NCBI RefSeq assembly: GCF_001592225.1
Contig: NZ_BCWN01000016.1
Span: 1 to 64,000, forward strand
From: Castellaniella caeni NBRC 101664
GTDB taxonomy: Bacteria; Pseudomonadota; Gammaproteobacteria; Burkholderiales; Burkholderiaceae_B
DNA length: 64,000 nt
Direction: 5' to 3'
This document shows positions 19,361 through 27,416 of this stretch, piece by piece. The notes under the pieces were generated by a model. The model did no database searches. It had not been told where the DNA came from and saw only the letters and a program-made list of their open reading frames with translations. The position numbers and the translations under genes were made by a program. Position 1 is the first letter of the stretch. Each line of letters starts with the position of its first letter.

Positions 19361-19822
19361 CTACAGCAACCGGAACAGGCCACGCGCCAGACCGTAGCCG
19401 ATGCCGCCCACCAACAGCGCCCAGACGATGGCCCCGATGAAATTGAAGAGGGCAAACCGCCGCCAGGACACGCCGCTTGCGCCCATGGCGATGGGGCCTG
19501 CCATGCGCAGTCCATACAAAAAACGGATCACCAGAATCAGCCGTGCATCGTAGCGCCGCAGCAAGGCCTGGGCGCGCGCCACACGCGGCTGCAGCGCCGG
19601 AAAACGCGCGACCAGCCGTGTGCCGTAGCGGTGCCCGAGAAAAAAGAAACACTGATCGCCCAGCGAGCCGAACACCGCGGCCAGCGCCACGACGACGGGC
19701 AGCTGCAGATAGCCCCGGGCAGCCGCCGCCGACGCGGCCAGCAGCACCGTCTCGCCTTCCAGAAACGTGCCGACGGCCACCGCCCAGTAGCCATAGGCAT
19801 GGATGAGGTCGGCGACATCCAT
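19361..19822 (-). CDS. DedA-family membrane protein (short form)
   Basis: This 153-aa protein has three to four hydrophobic segments and the DedA/SNARE-associated (VTT) pattern. The motifs are F-L-E-G-E-T near the N-terminus, G-D-Q-C-F-F-F-L-G followed by R-Y-G, and a later R-F-L-Y-G-L-R segment that includes the conserved arginine-glycine pair. DedA proteins are linked to undecaprenyl-phosphate or lipid flipping and membrane-potential homeostasis. At 153 aa it is shorter than the usual ~200. It is 12 bp downstream of the MFS gene on the same strand, so they are probably cotranscribed. Confidence 0.8.
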   Translation of the reverse strand: MDVADLIHAYGYWAVAVGTFLEGETVLLAASAAAARGYLQLPVVVALAAVFGSLGDQCFFFLGHRYGTRLVARFPALQPRVARAQALLRRYDARLILVIRFLYGLRMAGPIAMGASGVSWRRFALFNFIGAIVWALLVGGIGYGLARGLFRLL

Positions 19823-19834
19823 GGGGCGGGCGGA

Positions 19835-21139
19835 TCAGGCCGCGGCAGCGCGGCAGGAGGCCCCCACCCGCTGGCGGCTGATCAGCAGCGCGATCAGCGC
19901 GGCGACCAGACCCGTGACGCCCGACACCACGAAGGCCGTCAGGTAGCTGCCGGTCACGTCGCGCACGACGCCGCCCATCCAGGCCGCCGTGGCGGCGCCG
20001 AGTTGATGGCCGGCAACGATCCAGCCGAACACCACCGGCGCCTCGCGCTCGCCAAAGACATCGGTGGCCAGGCGCAGCGTGGGCGGCACGGTGGCGATCC
20101 AGTCCAGGCCATAAAACACGGCAAAAATGGCCAGGCTGTAGAACGAAAAATCGGTATAGGGCAGCACGATCAACGAGAGGCCGCGCAGGCCGTAATAAAC
20201 GAAGAGCAGCTTGCGCGGATCGTAGCGGTCGGTGAGCCAGCCCGAGGCCGTGGTGCCGACCAGGTCGAACACCCCCATCAGCGCGAGCAGGCCCGCCGCC
20301 TGGACAGGAAGGATGCCGTGATCGCCGCACAGCGCGATCATGTGCGTGCCGACCAGGCCGTTGGTGGTGAAACCGCAGACCCAGAAGGTGGCAAACAGAA
20401 ACCAGAAGGCGGGGACGCGGCTGGCGCGCCCGAGCGTACCAAAAGTGGCGGCCAGCAGGCCGACGCCCGGCGCGGCGGCCACGGGCGGCCTGGCCGGGTC
20501 GCCGCCATAAGGCAGCAGGCCCATGTCGGCGGGCTGGTCGGGCACCAGCCGCCAGACCAGCGGCACCATGAACACCATGGCGGCGGCCACGACCCAGACG
20601 ACGCGCCGCCAGTCTCCCGACGACGCCAGGCTGGCGAGCACGGGCAGGAAGACGAGATTGCCGGTGGCCGTGCTGGCCGTGAGGATGCCCATGGCCAGGC
20701 CTCGATGCCTGACGAACCAGCGATTGGCGACGGTGGCGGCAAGCACGGCGGCCACGGCCCCCGAGCCGATACCCGAAAAGAACCCCCACAAGGCGATGAG
20801 ATGCCAGGCCTGGGTCATGTAGGCGCTGGCGGCGGACGAGGCCGCCATGACGGCCAGCGCCGTCAGCAGCACGCGGCGCAGGCCGAAATGATCCATGGCC
20901 GCCGCGGCAAAGGGGCCCGCCATCCCGTAGAAGAAGATGCCGATGGCCGCAGCCAGCGAGGTCGTGGCCCGGCTCCAGCCGAAGGATTGCTCCAGCGGAT
21001 CCAGCAGCACGCTGGGCGTGGCGCGCAGCCCCGCCGAGAACAGCAGGCAGAGAAAGATGACGGCAACCACCACGAAGGCGTAGCGCTGGCCCAGACGGGA
21101 AAAAAGAGTCGTACTCGCGAAACGCGCGGAAAATCGCAT
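19835..21139 (-). CDS. Major facilitator superfamily transporter (oxalate/formate-antiporter-like)
   Basis: This 434-aa inner-membrane transporter has twelve predicted helices. It shows the MFS loop signature G-W-L-T-D-R-Y-D-P-R-K between helices 8 and 9, and a F-G-W-S-R pattern near helix 1-2 typical of monocarboxylate/OFA-type members. Start 21139 begins a basic N-terminus just before helix 1; the open frame upstream is not typical of the family. The substrate cannot be read from sequence. The 270 bp between this gene and the tRNA contain the tRNA terminator hairpin and no other gene I can support. Confidence 0.82.
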   Translation of the reverse strand: MRFSARFASTTLFSRLGQRYAFVVVAVIFLCLLFSAGLRATPSVLLDPLEQSFGWSRATTSLAAAIGIFFYGMAGPFAAAAMDHFGLRRVLLTALAVMAASSAASAYMTQAWHLIALWGFFSGIGSGAVAAVLAATVANRWFVRHRGLAMGILTASTATGNLVFLPVLASLASSGDWRRVVWVVAAAMVFMVPLVWRLVPDQPADMGLLPYGGDPARPPVAAAPGVGLLAATFGTLGRASRVPAFWFLFATFWVCGFTTNGLVGTHMIALCGDHGILPVQAAGLLALMGVFDLVGTTASGWLTDRYDPRKLLFVYYGLRGLSLIVLPYTDFSFYSLAIFAVFYGLDWIATVPPTLRLATDVFGEREAPVVFGWIVAGHQLGAATAAWMGGVVRDVTGSYLTAFVVSGVTGLVAALIALLISRQRVGASCRAAAA

Positions 21140-21373
21140 GATGGGGAACCGCCGATAGACGCAGACAGGTGTCAGGGCCGTGTGTTGAAGGGTGCCGTCT
21201 ATATTACCCACGAAATGCCCGCGACGAGACACCCGCGCCATCCGCTCGTGCGGCACACGCGCCCAGGCCGCAAGCGCCGCCGCATGCGAACAAACACGGA
21301 TACCCAAGACGCGTTCTGCGTCTCAGAATAGTCTTCGACCGACGCTTGGCAGATGCGGGGGGCGGAAACGACA

Positions 21374-21398
21374 ATGCCCAGGCAAGCAGCCTGGGCAT
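21374..21398 (-). terminator. Terminator hairpin after tRNA-Lys
   Basis: A perfect 10-bp stem (ATGCCCAGGC at 21374-21383 and GCCTGGGCAT at 21389-21398) with a 5-nt loop begins 11 nt beyond the tRNA 3' end. On the minus strand it is followed by TGTCGTTTCC, a weak T-tract. It fits as the intrinsic terminator of the single-gene tRNA unit. Confidence 0.65.
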
Positions 21399-21409
21399 CT
21401 GAAAGGGGC

Positions 21410-21485
21410 TGGTGGGTCGTGCGCGGCTCGAACGCGCGACCAACGGATTAAAAGTCCGGTGCTCTACCGACTGAGCTAACGACCC
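21410..21485 (-). tRNA. tRNA-Lys (anticodon UUU)
   Basis: This 76-nt gene has the 3' CCA encoded. The acceptor stem GGGTCGT pairs with ACGACCC. The D-arm reads GCTCAGTCGGTAGAGC and the anticodon loop reads CTTTTAA, giving anticodon TTT for lysine codons AAA/AAG. The T-loop contains GTTCGAG. It stands alone on the minus strand between the MFS and metallophosphoesterase genes, with its own promoter and terminator. Confidence 0.97.
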
Positions 21486-21499
21486 AACCTAAGCCCTAA

Positions 21500-21528
21500 A
21501 TTCTGACATCATATAGACCAATCGTCAA
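21500..21528 (-). promoter_or_regulatory. Promoter of tRNA-Lys
   Basis: On the minus strand TTGACG (21523-21528, 5/6 to consensus) is separated by 17 bp from CAGAAT (21500-21505, 4/6). Transcription would start near 21493, about 8 nt before the mature tRNA 5' end, which is typical for tRNA genes. Confidence 0.65.
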
Positions 21529-21556
21529 GCAATACAAGAACGGAGACCGTATCGCC

Positions 21557-22354
21557 ATGCCTGATACTCACGATTCCGCGGCACTGCGGCTGCACATTCT
21601 GTCCGATTTGCACCTGAGCGTGCAGGGTCTGGCGCTGCCTGCCATCCAGGCCGACGTCACCATCCTGGCCGGCGACATCGCCCGCCCCCAGGCGGCCATG
21701 CAGTGGGCCAGCCAGATCGACCGCCCGGTGCTGTACGTACCGGGCAACCACGAATTCTACGGCGGCAGCATCCCCGGCGTGCGCGCGCAGCTGGCCGATG
21801 CCGCCCGCCAGCACGGCATCCGGCTGCTCGACCAGCAGGCCGCCGTCATCCAGGGCGTGCGCTTTCTGGGCACCACACTCTGGACGGACTTTGAACTCTT
21901 CGGCACCGAACAACGGCAAAAGGCCATGGAACAGACCGGCGCCTTCATGCGCGACTTCCAGGTCATCAAGAACGGCGACGGCACAGTCTTCTCGCCGCAA
22001 GATTCCATCGATCTGTTTCGCGCCCAATACGACTGGCTGGACGCCATGCTCGACGAACCCTTCGACGGCCCCACGGTGGTCATCACCCACCACGCCCCCA
22101 GCCTGCGCAGCGTACACCCGCGCTTTGAAGACTCGCTCGTCAGCGCCGGTTTCGTGTCCGACTGCACGGGCCTCATGGGGCGCGCCAGCCTGTGGATACA
22201 CGGCCACACGCACGACAGCTTCGACTACACCGTGCGCGGCACGCGCGTGCTGTGCAATCCGCGCGGCTACTGCCGCGACGGGGTCAACGAGAACCCGATG
22301 TTCAACCCCGGGTTCTGCGTGGACGTGCCCATCGCCGTGTCATCGAGCCCTTGA
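21557..22354 (+). CDS. Calcineurin-like metallophosphoesterase
   Basis: This 265-aa metal-dependent phosphoesterase has the canonical motif series. D-L-H (S-D-L-H-L-S, residues ~16-21), G-D (L-A-G-D-I-A), G-N-H-E, H-H-A-P and G-H-T-H supply the two-metal site. The substrate is not evident; related proteins are often annotated simply as metallophosphoesterase. A Shine-Dalgarno-like CGGAGA precedes the ATG. The gene ends 15 nt inside the convergent GH31 reading frame, so the two share their 3' ends. Confidence 0.9.
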   Translation: MPDTHDSAALRLHILSDLHLSVQGLALPAIQADVTILAGDIARPQAAMQWASQIDRPVLYVPGNHEFYGGSIPGVRAQLADAARQHGIRLLDQQAAVIQGVRFLGTTLWTDFELFGTEQRQKAMEQTGAFMRDFQVIKNGDGTVFSPQDSIDLFRAQYDWLDAMLDEPFDGPTVVITHHAPSLRSVHPRFEDSLVSAGFVSDCTGLMGRASLWIHGHTHDSFDYTVRGTRVLCNPRGYCRDGVNENPMFNPGFCVDVPIAVSSSP

Positions 22355-24559
22355 AATACGCACTTCGGCGCCACGGCGTTTTACTTCAAGGCCCTCGGAC
22401 GGCAGGATTTTCAGCCCTTCGAGCCCCTTGATGTAGCTGGAACCCTGCATCTGCATGACGCGAATCTTGTTGCGCATCACCACGGGGTTGTGCTCGGGCA
22501 TGCCGAACATCCAGACTTCTTCGAGGATGCGGGCGGAATTGATCTCGCCCGTGTGCTGGGCCACGGGCCCCAGGCACAGCATGTGGCCTTCGCGGCCAAA
22601 CACGGGGATGGCGTCCAGCCCCGGCTGCAGCGTCCAACGGGTGCCGCCTTCGTAGCGCCAGCCGGTGGCGAGATCCCACCAGGCATCGCCCTTGGGCAGA
22701 TAGACCTCGGTGCTGCCGCCCGCCTGCATCACGGGTGCCACCAGCAAGGCGGGGCCCAAGAGATACTGGGTGTCCCAGACATGGGCGTCGGGGTCGGCCG
22801 GATACGCCTGGGCCATCGAGCGCTGCACGGGCAGGCCGGTGCGCACGGCGTCGTCGATGATGCCTGCCACGTAGGGCAGCAGGCGATAGCGCCACTGCAG
22901 CCAGTGCTTGACCAACGCGCGGGTGGCGTCATCAAAGGCATCGGGCATCAGGTCGGGATGTCCCTGGAAGCTGAAATTGGCCGAAAACACGCACATGGCC
23001 AGCCAGCGCAGGTACAGCTCGGGGTTCATGCCACTGGCGGGTTGCCCGGCATTGCCCAGGCGATGCGTCTGCACCGCCACGCCGCTGTTGCCCACCGACA
23101 GCGCGGCACGCAGGGTGTCGGCATAGCCTTGCCAGCTGTTTTCCACTGCGGGCCCCTGCTGCCAGGCGAAGCGCTGCACGCCGGGGAACAGATCGCGGCT
23201 GAGCATGACGCCCTCTTGGGGCGTACGTGGCGCCGCCACGGCATCGAACAATGCGCGGCGCGCCAGATGCGGATACGCCGTGCGCAGGGTGGCGCCGGTT
23301 TCGCCGCCACGCGCCTCGACGTCGTCCGGAAAATCGAACTGAGCCTGACAGATGGGGGCATCGAGCCCTTCTTCGAGCGCCTGCTGATGGCGTTCGGTGA
23401 ACAGGCGGGCCGCGTCTTTGTGGGTGAGATCGAGCAGGCCGAAAGGCTGGCCGCCCGAGGCCGGGGTGCCGGGACACACCCAGACGTCGCCCTCGGCATC
23501 GCACAGCAGCCAGCCGCGGTCTTCCCATTCGTCGAAGAGCGGCGTGCCCTGCAAGACGCCCGGGATGCAGCTGCCCGCCAGGTGCACGTCGAGCGCCTGA
23601 GCGGCCTGGCTGAAGGCACGCCAGTTGGGCACACGCGCGGCCCATTCGAAGACCGGCTTGTCGGCCTGAAAGCCGACGATGGCCGGGTCGGCCAGCTGCA
23701 GAACGTCGAGCGCCAGGCCCTGCTCGCGCAGACTGCGGATCTGTCGCAGGCTGTCTTCGGTGCTTTGACCCGGCGCCTGGTCGAGCCACACCCCCATGGG
23801 CCAGAGGTTGGGCTGCCCGGCGCGCCCGGTGAGGGCCGTGTATTGATTGAGGATTTCGCCGGGCTCGCCCACGAACAGGAACAGGTCGAGCCCCGCGCCG
23901 CGCGCCTGCACGACGTAAGCCCCGGCTTCTTCGAGCCCGTGCTCGACCCGATCCAGCGTGTTGACGCAGGCACCCCAGCCACGCGGGCTCCAGGCCAGCG
24001 GCAGGCAGCGATCCGCGGGGACGTCGGACACCAGGCGCGCGGCGCGGCGATCGAGGTCGCCCTGCGTTTCACCCAGGCCGAAAATGCCTTCGTCTTCGCC
24101 CAGCGACCAGCGCAGCTGCCAGCACGCGTCGTCTTCGGTCGAGGACGCGGGACGCGCCGACAGATGGATCTGCGCGATGCAGTGATCCTGGCGCAGCAAG
24201 CGCAAGGTGGGTTCGGGGCCGCCAACGGCCAGACAGGTGTCACCGTGGGTCAGGTGCCAGTGGCCGGGGGCGGGCGACTGGCATTCGAACTCGCCCACGG
24301 CCTCGTCGCGCGCCAGCAGCATCTGCGCGTGACGCTGCAGGCGCAGGCTGGGCTTGGCGGGTTGCAGCCACGTGCGTGGGCCGCAGCGCAGGCGAAAGAC
24401 GCCCGGCGCATGGGCTTCGATGCGCAGGCACCATTCGTCCGAATGGTAGGCCCATTCGACGCAGGACGACGTCGTGGTGACCGGGCCAGTCTCGAAAAGT
24501 TGGTCCGCCAATTCGATGGTGGGCGACACAGCGTGATCCTCTGGGCGACTTGCCCACAT
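22340..24559 (-). CDS. Glycoside hydrolase family 31-like protein with degenerate active site
   Basis: This 739-aa protein has the GH31 layout: N-terminal beta-sandwich (~1-230), TIM barrel (~240-590) and C-terminal sandwich. The nucleophile region reads Q-F-D-F-P-D, so an aspartate is kept. The acid/base region (G-V-Q-R-F-A-W-Q-Q-G-P-A-V) aligns without gaps to the W-G-G-D motif of E. coli YicI with Asp replaced by Ala, and the usual H-D-I-G-G is H-R-L-G-N. Hydrolase activity is therefore doubtful. An alternative GTG start at 24529 has a better upstream AGAGGA than the ATG at 24559. It follows mnmC by 57 bp on the same strand. Confidence 0.75.
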   Translation of the reverse strand: MWASRPEDHAVSPTIELADQLFETGPVTTTSSCVEWAYHSDEWCLRIEAHAPGVFRLRCGPRTWLQPAKPSLRLQRHAQMLLARDEAVGEFECQSPAPGHWHLTHGDTCLAVGGPEPTLRLLRQDHCIAQIHLSARPASSTEDDACWQLRWSLGEDEGIFGLGETQGDLDRRAARLVSDVPADRCLPLAWSPRGWGACVNTLDRVEHGLEEAGAYVVQARGAGLDLFLFVGEPGEILNQYTALTGRAGQPNLWPMGVWLDQAPGQSTEDSLRQIRSLREQGLALDVLQLADPAIVGFQADKPVFEWAARVPNWRAFSQAAQALDVHLAGSCIPGVLQGTPLFDEWEDRGWLLCDAEGDVWVCPGTPASGGQPFGLLDLTHKDAARLFTERHQQALEEGLDAPICQAQFDFPDDVEARGGETGATLRTAYPHLARRALFDAVAAPRTPQEGVMLSRDLFPGVQRFAWQQGPAVENSWQGYADTLRAALSVGNSGVAVQTHRLGNAGQPASGMNPELYLRWLAMCVFSANFSFQGHPDLMPDAFDDATRALVKHWLQWRYRLLPYVAGIIDDAVRTGLPVQRSMAQAYPADPDAHVWDTQYLLGPALLVAPVMQAGGSTEVYLPKGDAWWDLATGWRYEGGTRWTLQPGLDAIPVFGREGHMLCLGPVAQHTGEINSARILEEVWMFGMPEHNPVVMRNKIRVMQMQGSSYIKGLEGLKILPSEGLEVKRRGAEVRISRAR

Positions 24560-24616
24560 GAGTCTTGTAAAAGGTATTATTCTGACGGATTTACGCCATA
24601 AAATAAAATCGGATTT

Positions 24617-26482
24617 TCAGCGCAGACGAATCCGTCGCTGCAATTCGCGCTCGATGGGCCAGGGTTCTGCCGCCAAACGGGCGGCAATCAGGTCGCCCGC
24701 CAGCGCCGACCACGTCAGGCCGCGCGAACCGTACGCGCAGGCCAGCCACAAGCCAGGGTGCCGCGGCACGGCATCGATCACCGGCAGATGATCCCGGGTG
24801 GCCGCGCGCCAGCCCGCCCAGCCGTCGGGGGCCGCCCGCCCCAGCCAGGGCAGCGCCCCGTCCGGCAGCCAGCGCCCCAGCTGCGCCAATATGTCTTGAT
24901 GCCCCGCCGCGTCGGCCACGCTCTCGGCCACGTGCGGGCGATACGTGCTGCCCGCCACCGCCCAGCCGTGGCGCGGCGGCAGGCAATAGCCCTTGCCCGA
25001 CAGTACACAACGAGGCACCGCATCCGCGCCGTCCGGCACGGGGTACAGGCTGACCTGCCCGGCCAGTGGCGTCAGACCCACCAGCACGGGCCAGTCTGAC
25101 AGCAGGCCGCTGGCCGCCAGCAGCGCCGGGGCATGGCGGGCGTTGGCCAGCACCAGTTGATCCGCCTGGCCAAGCTCGCCACCCTGTGCGTCCAGCAGCT
25201 GCCACGCCCCAGAGGGCAGCGCCCGCAGCCGTTCGACGCGCGCCGCGCGGCGCACGATGCCGTCGCCCGACAGCAGCGCCGCCACCAGTTCGCCCGGACA
25301 GACCCGCAAGGCTTGCGCAAACCACAGGCCGCCGCGCGCCAGCCCCAGGCCGGCCCGGGCACTGGCCTGGGCGGCGTCCAGCCACTGCACCCACCCGGCC
25401 GGAAACCGCAATCGCGCCAGAGCCCGCTGTTGCGCATGGGCCTGTGCATCGTCCTGCGCGCAGACCAGGGCGCCGCAGGCCTCGGGGCGGGCGTCGGCCA
25501 GCAGATCGCGCCAACGGGCGCGGGCGCGCTGCAGCCCGACCCGGCTCAGGCGCGAACGCGTATCGTCGTCCGGACTCAAGGCGGGCACCAGGGCCGCCGC
25601 GCCACGTTGACGAAACGCGCGCGGCACATCCAGCGCGCAGGCCGGGTCCCAGACCTCGATGGCGTGGCCGCGCAAGGCCAGTGCCTGAGCAATGCCCGCC
25701 CCGGCCACCCCGCCGCCCACGATGGCGATCCGCTGCGGCTGGCCGGACGGCGGCGGCGTCCCCAACCCCGGGCGCAGCACGGCCACCGTCATGTCCCGCT
25801 TGTCGGCGAAGCCCGGCGCCCGGCTGACGAGAAAACCGGCATCGCGCAAGTCGCGGCGCACCTGCCCCGCAGCGCACCAGCTGGCCGCCGTGGCACCCAC
25901 CGCCGCCAGGCGCCGCAGCTGGCCAAAGAGCGCGGGCGACCACATGTCGGGATTGACGCGCGGCGCAAAGCCATCGAGCAGAAAGGCATCGACGCAGGCC
26001 TGGGCCTGGCGCGCCGTACGGCGCACGTCGCCAAACAGCAGCGTCAGGCTCAGGCGCCCGTCGGCCAGATCGAGGCGGTGCACGCCCGGCAGCAGGGGCG
26101 GCCAGGCCGCCGCCAGCGCATCGGCCAGGGGCTGCAGCGCGTCGGGCAACCGCCGCCAGCAGCGGCGCAGATCATCCAGCGAAAACGGATGCGCCTCGAA
26201 CGCCAGATAGTGCAGGTGCTGGCTACGCCGGGGGTCGTCTTGCCAGGCCTGCCAGGCGGCCAGAAAATTCTGTCCCAGGCCAAAGCCGGTTTCGCACAGG
26301 GTGAAGGCCGCGCGCCCCCGCCAGCGGGCCGGCAGGCCGTTGCCCTGCAAAAAGACGTGGCGCGCCTGGGCCAGCGCCCCCGCCGCCCCATGGTAGATAT
26401 CGCCATAGCGCGCGCTGCGGGGCACGCCCCGCGCGTCTTCGCTCCAGACGGCGGGTTCGAGAACTTCATAGGGACCAGACAT
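24617..26482 (-). CDS. mnmC: tRNA 5-methylaminomethyl-2-thiouridine biosynthesis bifunctional protein MnmC
   Basis: This 621-aa bifunctional enzyme completes mnm5s2U at the wobble position of tRNAs such as tRNA-Lys(UUU). The N-terminal methyltransferase domain (~1-235) contains E-T-G-F-G-L-G-Q-N-F (SAM binding) and the F-L-D-G-F motif. The C-terminal FAD-dependent oxidase starts at about residue 252 with the dinucleotide-binding G-G-G-V-A-G-A-G. Length is close to the family (about 620-670). An MnmC substrate tRNA gene lies 3 kb away, probably by coincidence. Confidence 0.95.
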   Translation of the reverse strand: MSGPYEVLEPAVWSEDARGVPRSARYGDIYHGAAGALAQARHVFLQGNGLPARWRGRAAFTLCETGFGLGQNFLAAWQAWQDDPRRSQHLHYLAFEAHPFSLDDLRRCWRRLPDALQPLADALAAAWPPLLPGVHRLDLADGRLSLTLLFGDVRRTARQAQACVDAFLLDGFAPRVNPDMWSPALFGQLRRLAAVGATAASWCAAGQVRRDLRDAGFLVSRAPGFADKRDMTVAVLRPGLGTPPPSGQPQRIAIVGGGVAGAGIAQALALRGHAIEVWDPACALDVPRAFRQRGAAALVPALSPDDDTRSRLSRVGLQRARARWRDLLADARPEACGALVCAQDDAQAHAQQRALARLRFPAGWVQWLDAAQASARAGLGLARGGLWFAQALRVCPGELVAALLSGDGIVRRAARVERLRALPSGAWQLLDAQGGELGQADQLVLANARHAPALLAASGLLSDWPVLVGLTPLAGQVSLYPVPDGADAVPRCVLSGKGYCLPPRHGWAVAGSTYRPHVAESVADAAGHQDILAQLGRWLPDGALPWLGRAAPDGWAGWRAATRDHLPVIDAVPRHPGLWLACAYGSRGLTWSALAGDLIAARLAAEPWPIERELQRRIRLR

Positions 26483-26485
26483 GCG

Positions 26486-26514
26486 GGGACACTCGCTAGC
26501 AGCTCACGTACAAT
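26486..26514 (+). promoter_or_regulatory. Candidate promoter for the inositol-monophosphatase-family gene
   Basis: GGGACA (26486-26491) and TACAAT (26509-26514) are separated by 17 bp on the plus strand, matching sigma-70 at 4/6 and 5/6. It lies in the 94-bp divergent gap with mnmC, about 62 nt before the start codon at 26577. Confidence 0.42.
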
Positions 26515-26576
26515 GAAACAAACGCCGCGCGGGCCGGCTGATGGCCTCATAGGCGCAGCACAGGAACGATACCGTC

Positions 26577-27416
26577 ATGTTGAACCCGCACCTTCTGTCG
26601 GCCGACTATCTCGACGCAGCCGTCACAGCCGCCCACGCCGCGGCAGCCATTTTACAAACTCACGCCCTGCACCGTTCCGACCTCGTCATCGACACCAAAC
26701 AGCGCAACGATCTGGTCTCGCAAGCCGACCGCGAAGCCGAGGCAGCCATCATCGACATCCTGCAGGCGCGCACGCCCAGCGTGGGCATCATCGCCGAAGA
26801 ATCCGGCGGCCAGGCGGGCGCGCAGGCTACCTGGTGCATCGACCCGCTCGACGGCACCACCAACTTTCTCAGCGGCATCCCGCACTACGCGGTCTCGATC
26901 GCCCTCATCGGCCACGCTGGCTGCCAGCCCGATGGCCGCGCGCCGCTGCCACAAGACACGCCGCTCATCGGGGTCATCTACGACCCCAACCGCGAAGAGC
27001 TCTTCTCGTCGCTGTACGGCATCGGCGCCTGGCTCAACGGGCGGCGCATCCAGTGCTCGACCACGCGCACCCTCGACGACGCCGTGCTGGCCACGGGGTT
27101 TCCCTTCCGCGATTTTTCCTTCGAGCCGCAATACATGCCGGGGTTCCTGGACGCGATGCACCAGACGCGCGGCGTGCGGCGCTTTGGCTCGGCGGCCCTC
27201 GATCTGGCCTGGACGGCTTGCGGGCGTTACGATGGCTACTGGGAAATGGGCCTGGCCCCCTGGGACGTCGCCGCAGGCACGGCGCTGGTGCGCGCGGCGG
27301 GCGGGGTCTGCGAAGACCTGTACCACCAGGCCCCCTGGCCCCGAGGCGGCTACGTCATCGCAGCCAACGCGCACATCGCCTCGGCCCTCGACGCCATGAT
27401 CACGAGGCACTTATGA
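26577..27416 (+). CDS. Inositol-1-monophosphatase family protein (SuhB-like)
   Basis: This 279-aa Mg-dependent phosphatase has the metal-binding motifs E-E-S (I-A-E-E-S-G), D-P-L-D-G-T-T-N-F (residues ~91-99) and W-D-V-A-A-G. A ~15-residue insertion lies after the central H-Y-A-V-S-I-A-L strand relative to E. coli SuhB. The substrate could be inositol phosphate, another sugar phosphate or a nucleotide derivative. Its stop overlaps the next start by 4 bp (ATGA), so the M20 hydrolase is translationally coupled to it. Confidence 0.88.
   Translation: MLNPHLLSADYLDAAVTAAHAAAAILQTHALHRSDLVIDTKQRNDLVSQADREAEAAIIDILQARTPSVGIIAEESGGQAGAQATWCIDPLDGTTNFLSGIPHYAVSIALIGHAGCQPDGRAPLPQDTPLIGVIYDPNREELFSSLYGIGAWLNGRRIQCSTTRTLDDAVLATGFPFRDFSFEPQYMPGFLDAMHQTRGVRRFGSAALDLAWTACGRYDGYWEMGLAPWDVAAGTALVRAAGGVCEDLYHQAPWPRGGYVIAANAHIASALDAMITRHL

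Noticed and set aside
21140-21409. Small open frames (77-95 codons) in the gap between the MFS gene and tRNA-Lys
   Set aside because: They cross the terminator hairpin or the tRNA gene itself and have no ribosome binding site or conserved pattern.
22490-24601. 703-codon plus-strand open frame opposite the GH31 gene
   Set aside because: Low-information composition without recognisable motifs; the minus strand carries the GH31 fold.
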